DNA from: Citrobacter freundii | GTDB lineage: Bacteria > Pseudomonadota > Gammaproteobacteria > Enterobacterales > Enterobacteriaceae | NCBI RefSeq assembly: GCF_011077955.1 | Contig: NZ_JAALBX010000008.1 | Span: 1 to 64,000, forward strand | Length of the DNA stretch: 64,000 bases | Direction: 5' to 3' | In this document: one piece after another, positions 57,457-64,000 of the stretch | How positions within the stretch are numbered: position 1 is the stretch's first letter | How the letters are laid out: every line of letters begins with the position of its first letter | Translations under genes and position numbers: made by a program | Notes under the pieces: generated by a model | What the model was told of the DNA's origin: nothing | The model's database searches: none | The model's input: only the letters and a program-made list of their open reading frames with translations

Positions 57457-58011
57457 ATGGATCATTATCTGGAGATCCATGTTCTTCCCGATCCGGAGTT
57501 TAGCGAAGAGATGTTAATGGCTGCACTGGTTGCCAAATTACATCGTGCACTTGGTTCGCGAGGGAAGGGCGATATCGGGATTAGCTTTCCATCATTTGGG
57601 CTAAAACCTGGCCCCAGGTTGAGAGTACATGGCACGCAGTCTGCGCTGAAGGAACTGGAATCAATGGCATGGCGCAAGGGGCTTCATGATTACTGTCTGT
57701 GCACAGAATTAATGCCTGTCCCTGAAATAAAAGGTTGGCGTTGTGTAAGTCGTGTGCAAGTAAAAAGCAATCCGCAGCGCCTGCTCCGTCGCTCGGTTAG
57801 AAAAGGGTGGCTGACGGAAGAAGAGGCAAGGCAGAGAAGCCTGATGATCACGGAACAGTTCAGTGATTTACCCTGGCTCAATATGCGAAGCCTGTCTACG
57901 GGGCAATGTTTTCGATTGTTTGTATGTCACGGAGAAATACAGCCAAAGCCAATTGCTGGTGAATTTTCAAGCTATGGTTTAAGCCCGACGGCAACAGTCC
58001 CGTGGTTTTAA
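57457..58011 (+). CDS. cas6f: CRISPR RNA endonuclease Csy4 (Cas6f)
   Basis: A 184-residue Csy4 that cuts the repeat hairpin to make crRNAs and stays bound to the 3' stem-loop. The catalytic His29 is in KLHRAL at the same number as in P. aeruginosa, and the conserved STGQCFRLF holds the active-site serine region. The Arg-rich helix that grips the RNA major groove is NPQRLLRRSVRKG. ATGs at 57454 and 57457 are both possible; the second gives MDHYLEIHVLPDPEF, the family start. Confidence 0.96.
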   Translation: MDHYLEIHVLPDPEFSEEMLMAALVAKLHRALGSRGKGDIGISFPSFGLKPGPRLRVHGTQSALKELESMAWRKGLHDYCLCTELMPVPEIKGWRCVSRVQVKSNPQRLLRRSVRKGWLTEEEARQRSLMITEQFSDLPWLNMRSLSTGQCFRLFVCHGEIQPKPIAGEFSSYGLSPTATVPWF

Positions 58012-58018
58012 ACTGTTC

Positions 58019-58045
58019 AACCGCACCTGTTGTTTGGGTGCGGTT
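58019..58045 (+). terminator. Stem-loop after csy4
   Basis: AACCGCACC and GGTGCGGTT form a perfect 9-bp stem around a 9-nt loop, eight bases after the csy4 stop. No T-run follows. It probably ends or trims the csy operon mRNA ahead of the CRISPR leader. Confidence 0.6.
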
Positions 58046-58378
58046 CCACAAATAAGCCCAATTTAACTCTCAGAAATTTTGTACTTTTTTAGAGCGAGTA
58101 CGGTAGTTATTTAATCAACAGGTCTTTTTCACTCTTCTTTGGCAGCTCACTTTTTATCTTATTATTTCGCCATGTTGTAAAAGCAAAGCCCTATTAAAAC
58201 CCTGCACACAGGCGCTGTGCTTCATCCGTTCACCCCTCAATTTACGCTAACCCTTTTTTTATCACTATTTATAACCTATTGTTTTTTAATATTAATTATG
58301 AATGGTTAAAAATAGGGTATTTTGCGTTATTTTCTAAATTTTTTATATAAAACAAAGTGATTGGTTGATAAGATTCGA
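58046..58378 (+). promoter_or_regulatory. CRISPR leader
   Basis: About 330 bp of AT-rich DNA directly before the first repeat, with a long run of A/T in the last 120 bp. By its place between csy4 and the array and by the perfect repeats next to it, this is the leader, which holds the array promoter and the site of new spacer insertion. No gene is seen. I looked for IHF sites and found only partial matches. Confidence 0.8.
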
Positions 58379-60802
58379 GTTCACTGCCGTACAGGCAGCT
58401 TAGAAAGTTTACGGCTATCAGGAATCCGTGCAGGAAGCGTTCACTGCCGTACAGGCAGCTTAGAAACGGCTCCATGAGCTGAAGCGCGAGAAGGACGTGT
58501 TCACTGCCGTACAGGCAGCTTAGAAAACCATTTCTGACCGCCAACCGCCAGGCGGTTTGTTCACTGCCGTACAGGCAGCTTAGAAAGGCGTCGCCGTTGG
58601 CGAACCCAGGCATATCAGGTTCACTGCCGTACAGGCAGCTTAGAAACGAAATATTGAGCATCAAGGACTCGCCATGCGAGTTCACTGCCGTACAGGCAGC
58701 TTAGAAATTGAGGGCCAGCAGCATCGTGGCGACCAATAGGTTCACTGCCGTACAGGCAGCTTAGAAAGCGCTCAGTTCGGCGACGACAGCCCCGAAGCCG
58801 TTCACTGCCGTACAGGCAGCTTAGAAAGAACTCATTGAGCTGAAGCTGATTCACTGAGCGTTCACTGCCGTACAGGCAGCTTAGAAATGGCTTTCGCGCT
58901 GGCCGCTTCATCCGGACGTGTTCACTGCCGTACAGGCAGCTTAGAAAGCAGCGCATTGACTGGGATTACGCAATAAACCGTTCACTGCCGTACAGGCAGC
59001 TTAGAAAATTCAAGGGCGGCGTCGGTAGTTGAAACCGCAGTTCACTGCCGTACAGGCAGCTTAGAAAGTGCGCGCTTTTACATCAGCACTACGACGGTCG
59101 TTCACTGCCGTACAGGCAGCTTAGAAAATAAGCTCTTCATCAAGCGGGCCATATTTACGGTTCACTGCCGTACAGGCAGCTTAGAAACTGGCTGGGTAAT
59201 CAGCCTGACGGGAAAAAACTGTTCACTGCCGTACAGGCAGCTTAGAAAAATTGCGGAAGGGGTGATTGCTGTCACCAGCGGTTCACTGCCGTACAGGCAG
59301 CTTAGAAATTCAGCACTAACCTGTCGCCGGCGCTCTGCCAGGTTCACTGCCGTACAGGCAGCTTAGAAAAGTCTGGGCCGACTCTTTAAGGGGCTGAAAC
59401 TGTTCACTGCCGTACAGGCAGCTTAGAAAGATTGTAGTTCCCTGCCTGATTGTTGCATTACGTTCACTGCCGTACAGGCAGCTTAGAAAACGAGCGCAAC
59501 ACTCATTGCAATCATTACATTTGTTCACTGCCGTACAGGCAGCTTAGAAATCCGGGGCGTTTCCGGTAATCTTGCAGGCCATGTTCACTGCCGTACAGGC
59601 AGCTTAGAAAAATGACTGGATACACCCAAAAAATGGGTAAGGGTTCACTGCCGTACAGGCAGCTTAGAAATTTGTAGACACCGCGCCAATAGTGGTGATA
59701 GATGTTCACTGCCGTACAGGCAGCTTAGAAAGATTCGGTCAGGCCTGAAGGAAAAAACTCGCAAGTTCACTGCCGTACAGGCAGCTTAGAAATCCTGATC
59801 ATCGACGAAGCACACCTGCGCCGCGTTCACTGCCGTACAGGCAGCTTAGAAAAACGCCGTTGAGAATGTTTTGTGCCGGAATGCGTTCACTGCCGTACAG
59901 GCAGCTTAGAAAACGCCCGTCGCGCACGTCCTGACCGGCAAAAAGTTCACTGCCGTACAGGCAGCTTAGAAAGCTTGACGTGGCCGTACCCGTGACAGCG
60001 ATGCGTTCGCTGCCGTACAGGCAGCTTAGAAATTTTCCAAAATCGCGAATTGTCGGCGCGACAGGTTCACTGCCGTACAGGCAGCTTAGAAACATCACGC
60101 GCACAAACTCCCGCATATTTTGCAGTTCACTGCCGTACAGGCAGCTTAGAAAAAGCGGCCCGAAAATCTCAGTCGCGCGCATAAGTTCACTGCCGTACAG
60201 GCAGCTTAGAAAGTGCAGCGAGCGGTTGCCGGAAACGGACGGTAGTTCACTGCCGTACAGGCAGCTTAGAAAATTCGGTCACATTCGGCACAGTGTTGGC
60301 TGCAGTTCACTGCCGTACAGGCAGCTTAGAAATCCCAGAACGGCAAACGGTACCCCTCTGAATTGTTCACCGCCGTACAGGCAGCTTAGAAAATTGTGCA
60401 GCGCGGCTTCCTGCTCCGTGCGACGTTCACCGCCGTACAGGCAGCTTAGAAATTCCATGTCGTGTTCGTTGAGGGTTGCGCCGCCGTTCACTGCCGTACA
60501 GGCAGCTTAGAAAACAAACCCAAGTCCAGGGTAAGTCTGGTGATTGTTCACTGCCGTACAGGCAGCTTAGAAAGTTGCTCAGGACGCAGCTTGCGCCTGC
60601 CTGACGTTCACTGCCGTACAGGCAGCTTAGAAAGTACAAAGACCACATCCTGAAAGGTTCGAATGCGTTCACTGCCGTACAGGCAGCTTAGAAAGCGCGC
60701 ACTGTCGCATGGCGAGTCCTCGATGCGTTCACTGCCGTACAGGCAGCTTAGAAATGAAAAACCTATCGTAATTGGATTGCTCATAATCTTCACTGCCGTA
60801 CA
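58379..60802 (+). CRISPR. Type I-F CRISPR array, 40 full repeats and a truncated 41st
   Basis: The 28-bp repeat runs GTTCACTGCCGTACAGGCAG followed by CTTAGAAA. Its inner CTGCCGTACAGGCAG is the hairpin cut by Csy4. I count 40 full repeats starting at 58379 and ending with the one at 60727, separated by 32- or 33-bp spacers. Repeats 1-27 appear identical. Repeat 28 (60005) has A5 to G, and repeats 34 and 35 (60365, 60425) have T7 to C, so the far end is the older, decaying end. The 41st repeat (60788-60802) keeps only positions 1-15, with position 1 changed to C, and stops at the insert. Confidence 0.98.
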
Positions 60803-61064
60803 AAGAGATAGCTATAGCTATCGTCCCCGGGGGGATGGAAATTCCGAAAAGCGTTGGCGCGACGGGGATAAACGGCCTGACGCAGTAATATGCCAGGATG
60901 CAAAAAAATAAATCCCCAACCCGCTTTAGCGTGGTGTTGTCTGATGTTAAAAACGCCCTGGTTAGAGCGCCACCAATCATGATGCAAATTATGCGGAACG
61001 CCTCCGGGGGATTCGTAAACAGCATCAATAATACTTCTGATAACGTATTCTTATACGGCATCAT
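60729..61064 (-). pseudogene. Holin-like membrane protein, 3' end lost at CRISPR junction
   Basis: The frame begins MMPYKNTLSEVLLMLFTNPP and has two or three hydrophobic segments (about residues 20-38, 50-64 and 68-90), in a size and layout like phage holins. Residues 1-87 come from the insert. From about residue 88 the frame runs into the truncated CRISPR repeat (YGSE is repeat-encoded) and then into spacer and repeat DNA, ending at 60729. The native C-terminus is therefore missing. Assignment as a holin rests on topology and context, not on a firm motif. Function after truncation is doubtful. Confidence 0.5.
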
Positions 61065-61137
61065 CTATCCAATAAGTTTGTAGGTAGGCCGTCAGCCACG
61101 ATGGCTACGTGGTATAGGATATTTTGGCAATAAAAAT

Positions 61138-61154
61138 GCCCGCGCGAGGCGGGC
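61138..61154 (-). terminator. Terminator on the minus strand in the insert
   Basis: GCCCGC-GCGAG-GCGGGC is a 6-bp perfect stem. On the minus strand it is followed by ATTTTTATT. It is the second of two tandem minus-strand terminators between the lipoprotein gene and the holin-like gene. Confidence 0.7.
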
Positions 61155-61182
61155 AATGATTGCAACCCGGCGAACCGGGAAA

Positions 61183-61215
61183 TGTAAATAAAAAGCCCCG
61201 GCACCCGCCGGGGCT
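61183..61215 (-). terminator. Strong Rho-independent terminator after the lipoprotein gene
   Basis: Read on the minus strand, AGCCCCGGC pairs with GCCGGGGCT over a short loop and is followed by TTTTTATTTA. It ends the amidase-lipoprotein transcript and would keep it from running antisense into the CRISPR array. Confidence 0.8.
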
Positions 61216-61232
61216 AGTTTAAAGTTTAGGGT

Positions 61233-61730
61233 TTAAAGTCCGCTTTCAGCAGCAGACTTTGCGCGCGTGATGGCACCAGCGTTAAATATCGGATGCTCAT
61301 AGTTATCTGTCACATCCCTGACCCTATATATCTTCCATGTTCCAGATTCACGCCGAACGAATACTTCTAGCTCCACTTTTCCCCCGCGCTCCTTGCCAAT
61401 CCAGACTGGCAAAATCTCGCCACCGACAAAAGGTTTTGCGACACCGACAGTTAGCGCCGATACCCATGACGGATCATAATCCTGCGCATAAGTGAAGTAA
61501 TCAGATCCAAGCAGGTCTTGTTCTGGTATCGACTCTATATCATCCAGTCTCTTTATCGTGTCAGCAGATACATATTCGCGTAGCTCAGATGGCGAATATT
61601 CATTGTCGCTACTGGAAAGAGACATCAAATAATTGGAATAAAAAGAATGCACTCGCATTGGCGCGCTCTGATCCGGCTTAACTGAGCAAGCGGAGAGCAA
61701 GAAAGCACATAACACTATTACGGCTCGCAT
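61233..61730 (-). CDS. Lipoprotein resembling DUF3828 proteins; possible immunity protein
   Basis: A 165-residue protein with a lipoprotein signal peptide: MRAVIVLCAFLLSACS, lipobox LSAC, modified Cys15. The mature part (for example SFYSNYLMSL near the start and SGTWKIYRVRDV near the end) resembles the DUF3828 family, though I cannot run a profile search. Its start overlaps the amidase stop (TGATG), so the two are translationally coupled. A periplasmic lipoprotein coupled to a peptidoglycan hydrolase is the usual arrangement of an immunity protein. A strong terminator follows. Confidence 0.78.
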   Translation of the reverse strand: MRAVIVLCAFLLSACSVKPDQSAPMRVHSFYSNYLMSLSSSDNEYSPSELREYVSADTIKRLDDIESIPEQDLLGSDYFTYAQDYDPSWVSALTVGVAKPFVGGEILPVWIGKERGGKVELEVFVRRESGTWKIYRVRDVTDNYEHPIFNAGAITRAKSAAESGL

Positions 61731-62098
61731 CAATTCATCCTGTAAATTTTGAAAACCGGTTGAGCTGCGCGGTACCCTGGACCAGGGTACATGCTGTGCT
61801 GCCGGAAATCGGAGATCCACTGCATTCCATCATACATGGTCATATGCCCACTGGGGTTTCCTCCCGGATAGGGTTGAATCACGGCGATATCACCGCTCAA
61901 TAATGTTGAACCCGGCGGAACTTCACGAAATCCTGCGCGCAGTAATGATTGCCCATAATCTTTTGCGTTTAGTGTCCTCTCCAGCCGTATGCCGCCAGCA
62001 GCAATAGCCTCCCTGGTAAATGTCGCACATTCATTATGTGAACGACCGAGAGCGCGCGATCGGAGGTGTGAAACCGCAGCTTCTTTATTCCAACTCAT
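61730..62098 (-). CDS. Small CHAP/NlpC-P60-like cysteine amidase candidate
   Basis: A 122-residue protein with the hallmarks of the papain-like CHAP/NlpC-P60 fold: a likely nucleophile Cys24 in HNECATFTREA, a STLLSGDIAVIQP strand segment, and a likely catalytic His85 in SGHMTMYDG. Such enzymes cut peptide bonds in peptidoglycan. There is no signal peptide, which fits delivery by a type VI secretion system or release through a holin. The start at 62098 (MSWNKEAAVSHLRSRALG) has a good AAGGAACTAAGA site; an upstream ATG adds 14 residues. Substrate and role are inferred. Confidence 0.72.
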   Translation of the reverse strand: MSWNKEAAVSHLRSRALGRSHNECATFTREAIAAGGIRLERTLNAKDYGQSLLRAGFREVPPGSTLLSGDIAVIQPYPGGNPSGHMTMYDGMQWISDFRQHSMYPGPGYRAAQPVFKIYRMN

Positions 62099-62294
62099 TC
62101 TTAGTTCCTTTAAGCAAGTCAGCGTGGAATTTTTACGCAAAAATTAATAAATTGTGGGGTTAAAAGTGCTTATAATTAATCCGGTAAAATATTACTTTTC
62201 CAGACATCACCCAACCCGGCATAACGCTTTATCTGTCCTGGACGCGATAGCGCGGAAGTGGGCAAACAAAAAATAATCGGCGATATGACAGGGG

Positions 62295-62436
62295 TGCCGT
62301 ACAGGCAGCTTAGAAACGAGGCACTGTCTTTTATCCCCGTCCAGATATGTTCACTGCCGTACAGGCAGCTTAGAAACCCCTCACTTCGTTTTTAATGCCA
62401 GCAGTTGGGTTTACTGCTGTACAAGCAGCAAACAAA
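62295..62436 (+). CRISPR. Tail of the interrupted CRISPR array
   Basis: A partial repeat with positions 7-28 (62295-62316) is followed by a 32-bp spacer (62317-62348), a full repeat (62349-62376), a 32-bp spacer (62377-62408) and a degenerate repeat (62409-62436) with about six changes from consensus, mainly in its 3' third. Orientation and period match the main array. A degenerate last repeat is the normal mark of the leader-distal end, so this is the original end of the array. Confidence 0.93.
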
Positions 62437-62512
62437 AAAGAGAAGGGTATCGGTTCCTTTCACGCCTGAATTGCCCCTTTTTTATACCAGCAATCCGGTA
62501 TAAACTTCCCAA

Positions 62513-62533
62513 ACCTTCCATTAAAAGGAAGGT
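62513..62533. promoter_or_regulatory. CueR-type dyad upstream of cueR
   Basis: ACCTTCC-N7-GGAAGGT, the same 7-bp arms and 7-bp centre as the copA operator at 49191, lies 13 bp ahead of the cueR start codon. It is probably a CueR site that gives autoregulation, or the remnant of a promoter. No ideal -35 hexamer is seen on either side. Confidence 0.65.
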
Positions 62534-62546
62534 TACGGAGGGCAAT

Positions 62547-62963
62547 ATGAATATCAGTGATGTCGCTAAAAAGACCGGGTTAACCAGTAAAGCTATTCGC
62601 TTTTATGAAGAAAAAGGGCTGGTGACGCCGCCTCTGCGCAGTGAGAATGGCTATCGCAGTTACACTCAAAGTCATCTGGATGAATTAACGCTGCTGCGCC
62701 AGGCGCGCCAGGTTGGGTTTAATCTTGAAGAGTGCAAAGAGCTGGTACACCTGTTTAACGATCCCGACCGTCGTAGTGCTGATGTAAAAGCGCGCACCTT
62801 GCAAAAAGTCGCCGAAATCGAGCGGCATATCGTGGAGCTTAACGATATGCGTGCGCAGTTGCTGGCGCTGGCCGAATCTTGCCCTGGCGATGATGGCGCT
62901 GATTGCCCCATCATGGATAACCTCTCCGGCTGCTGCCATCGGCGCGCAAAAACTCAGCCATAA
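62547..62963 (+). CDS. cueR: Copper-responsive regulator CueR
   Basis: A 138-residue MerR-family activator. The N-terminal helix-turn-helix is [20 protein letters not shown]; a long dimerisation helix follows. The two Cu(I)-binding cysteines, Cys112 and Cys120 (CPGDDGADC), are at the E. coli positions. It activates copA and cueO when copper, silver or gold enters the cytoplasm. A GGAGGG ribosome site precedes it. copA lies 13 kb away across the CRISPR locus. Confidence 0.97.
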   Translation: MNISDVAKKTGLTSKAIRFYEEKGLVTPPLRSENGYRSYTQSHLDELTLLRQARQVGFNLEECKELVHLFNDPDRRSADVKARTLQKVAEIERHIVELNDMRAQLLALAESCPGDDGADCPIMDNLSGCCHRRAKTQP

Positions 62964-62964
62964 A

Positions 62965-62998
62965 AAAACCAGCCCGACGCCATGCGGGGGCTGGTTTT
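62965..62998. terminator. Bidirectional terminator between cueR and ybbJ
   Basis: AAAACCAGCCC and GGGCTGGTTTT form an 11-bp stem with A/T tracts on both sides. It can end both cueR (plus) and the ybbJ-side transcript (minus). Confidence 0.85.
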
Positions 62999-63037
62999 AG
63001 TCATGCCGGATTAGCCGACAACATTCGTCACCCCACA

Positions 63038-63490
63038 TTATGGCGGGGAAGGGCGAACCCGTAGCGTAATGCCTTCAACAGCAATGACTTCTACGCGCGT
63101 CCCGGCGGGAATGTCATCATTCGCGACCACAGGCCAGGTGCCGTCGCCCACCCGCATATGACCACGTCCGTTTATCAATGCAGAATCCAGAATAAAGCGC
63201 TGTCCAACCAGTTGCTGCCCGCGCTGATTCAATACTGCGTCGGCATGCGGCTGCGGCTTGCGTCCCAGCCAGCGCGACCAAAGCAGAGCAGCAATGACTG
63301 TTAACACCGCAAAACACAGCCCCTGCCATTCCCAGCCAAAAGGAATAAGCCATACCAAAAGGCCGGTTACCACCGCCGCCACGCCGCTCCAGAGTAAATA
63401 CCCGCTTCCCCCGAGCATTTCCGCAGCCAACAGCACGCCGCCAAGGCTGAGCCAAAAGGTATGTGGATGCGCCAGGAAAAAGGCCATCAT
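63038..63490 (-). CDS. ybbJ: NfeD-family membrane protein YbbJ
   Basis: A 150-residue protein with three hydrophobic segments (about residues 8-30, 33-50 and 53-70) and a C-terminal OB-fold domain ([20 protein letters not shown]), the NfeD layout. NfeD proteins pair with SPFH/stomatin proteins, here QmcA, encoded just upstream with a four-base overlap. The pair is thought to act in membrane microdomains and protein quality control. Confidence 0.93.
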   Translation of the reverse strand: MMAFFLAHPHTFWLSLGGVLLAAEMLGGSGYLLWSGVAAVVTGLLVWLIPFGWEWQGLCFAVLTVIAALLWSRWLGRKPQPHADAVLNQRGQQLVGQRFILDSALINGRGHMRVGDGTWPVVANDDIPAGTRVEVIAVEGITLRVRPSPP

Positions 63491-64000
63491 GGGCGTTTAC
63501 GCTCGCTGCTTTCTTTGACCAGTTCAGTGATACCGGCAATCGAGCCCATCAGGCTGGTGGCATCCAGCGGCATCAACACCACTTTGCTGTTGGTGGCCGC
63601 GCCAATTTCCTTGAGCGCATCGGTATATTTCTGCGCGATAAAGTAGTTCACCGCCTGAATATCGCCGGCGGCGATAGCCTCAGACACCATCTTCGTGGCT
63701 CGCGCCTCTGCTTCGGCGGAACGTTCGCGCGCTTCGGCTTGTAAAAACGCGGATTCTCGTTCGCCTTCGGCTTTCAGAATTTGCGACTGTTTATCCCCTT
63801 CGGCCTTGAGAATTTCCGCCTGACGCACCCCTTCCGCCTCAAGAATATAGGCGCGTTTGGTACGCTCGGCTTTCATTTGGGCGTTCATGGAGGAGATAAG
63901 TTCCGCAGGCGGGCGCACATCGCGGATCTCAATACGCGTAATTTTAATGCCCCACGGATTGGTGGCTTCATCGACAATATGCAGCAAGCGCGTATTAATG
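63487..64000 (-). CDS. qmcA: SPFH-domain protein QmcA, 5' part outside window
   Basis: The C-terminal 170 residues or so of a stomatin/prohibitin-family protein. The end of the SPFH domain ([19 protein letters not shown]) and a long Ala/Glu-rich helical region ([19 protein letters not shown]) are visible. The frame stays open through the right edge, reading INTRLLHIV just before the first listed region, so the start lies beyond the window. QmcA is an inner-membrane protein that suppresses loss of FtsH-HtpX quality control. Confidence 0.94.
   Translation of the reverse strand, partial: INTRLLHIVDEATNPWGIKITRIEIRDVRPPAELISSMNAQMKAERTKRAYILEAEGVRQAEILKAEGDKQSQILKAEGERESAFLQAEARERSAEAEARATKMVSEAIAAGDIQAVNYFIAQKYTDALKEIGAATNSKVVLMPLDATSLMGSIAGITELVKESSERKRP

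Larger units (their letters stand above)
60803..62294. mobile_element. Foreign insert splitting a CRISPR repeat
   Basis: About 1.49 kb lies between a repeat fragment with positions 1-15 and another with positions 7-28. Both fragments therefore contain repeat positions 7-15, TGCCGTACA (60794-60802 and 62295-62303), as a 9-bp target-site duplication would. The insert holds an amidase candidate, a lipoprotein gene, two terminators and a truncated holin-like gene, all on the minus strand. I see no transposase, integrase or clear terminal inverted repeats, so how it arrived is open. Confidence 0.6.

Noticed and set aside
58296-60793. Several minus- and plus-strand open frames across the array that repeat FLSCLYGSE or SLPYRQLR
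   Set aside because: They are translations of the CRISPR repeat; the 60/61-bp period keeps some frames open. They have no ribosome sites and no family.
60803-62294. Identification of the insert as a known insertion sequence or prophage
   Set aside because: No transposase, integrase, clear inverted repeats or attachment site was found; only the 9-bp shared junction supports mobility.
58407-62408. Spacers matching other parts of this window (self-targeting)
   Set aside because: By eye I found no spacer identical to sequence elsewhere in the window, including the inserted cassette; a full computed search was not possible.

Overview
The window is chromosomal DNA from a member of the Enterobacteriaceae. 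Almost every housekeeping gene is recognisable as the close counterpart of an Escherichia coli gene, with matching lengths and key residues. Gene order departs from E. coli in several places, and the set looks like Cronobacter or a near relative (Franconibacter, Siccibacter, Enterobacter), but the genus cannot be fixed from the sequence alone.

Left block (1-29.75 kb) follows the E. coli 57-58 min region: srmB, trmN6, nadB, the rpoE-rseABC envelope-stress operon, an Aer-like chemoreceptor, lepA-lepB-rnc-era-recO-pdxJ-acpS, yfhL, an unrecognised secreted protein, yfhH, pgpC, tadA, mltF, purL, the small RNA GlmY, glrK-qseG-glrR and glnB. Regulatory sites that can be read directly include a NadR operator at nadB, a sigma-E promoter at rpoE, a PurR operator at purL, and a sigma-54 promoter with two GlrR-type sites at glmY.

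At about 29.75-29.79 kb the order jumps to the E. coli 10-11 min region: ybaM, priC, ybaN, apt, dnaX (with its programmed frameshift site), ybaB, recR, htpG (sigma-32 promoter), adk, hemH, gsk, ybaL, fsr, ushA, ybaK, ybaP and copA (with the CopA(Z) frameshift site). It resumes at cueR, nfeD-like ybbJ and a partial qmcA at the right edge.

Between copA and cueR sits a complete type I-F CRISPR-Cas locus: cas1, cas2-cas3 fusion, csy1, csy2, csy3, csy4/cas6f, a leader and an array of 40 full repeats. All catalytic signatures examined are present, so the system looks functional. Two spacers (5 and 39) overlap on the same target with one apparently synonymous difference, which suggests repeated encounters with related invaders.

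The most unusual feature lies at the far end of the array. The 41st repeat is split by about 1.5 kb of foreign DNA, and the array then continues with a partial repeat, a spacer, a full repeat, another spacer and a degenerate terminal repeat. The two halves share 9 bp, as a target-site duplication would. The insert carries, all on the minus strand, a small CHAP/NlpC-type peptidoglycan amidase candidate, an overlapping lipoprotein gene (possible immunity protein), two tandem terminators and a holin-like gene whose 3' end is lost at the CRISPR junction. It looks like an antibacterial effector-immunity or lysis module stored inside a CRISPR array. No transposase or integrase is visible in it.
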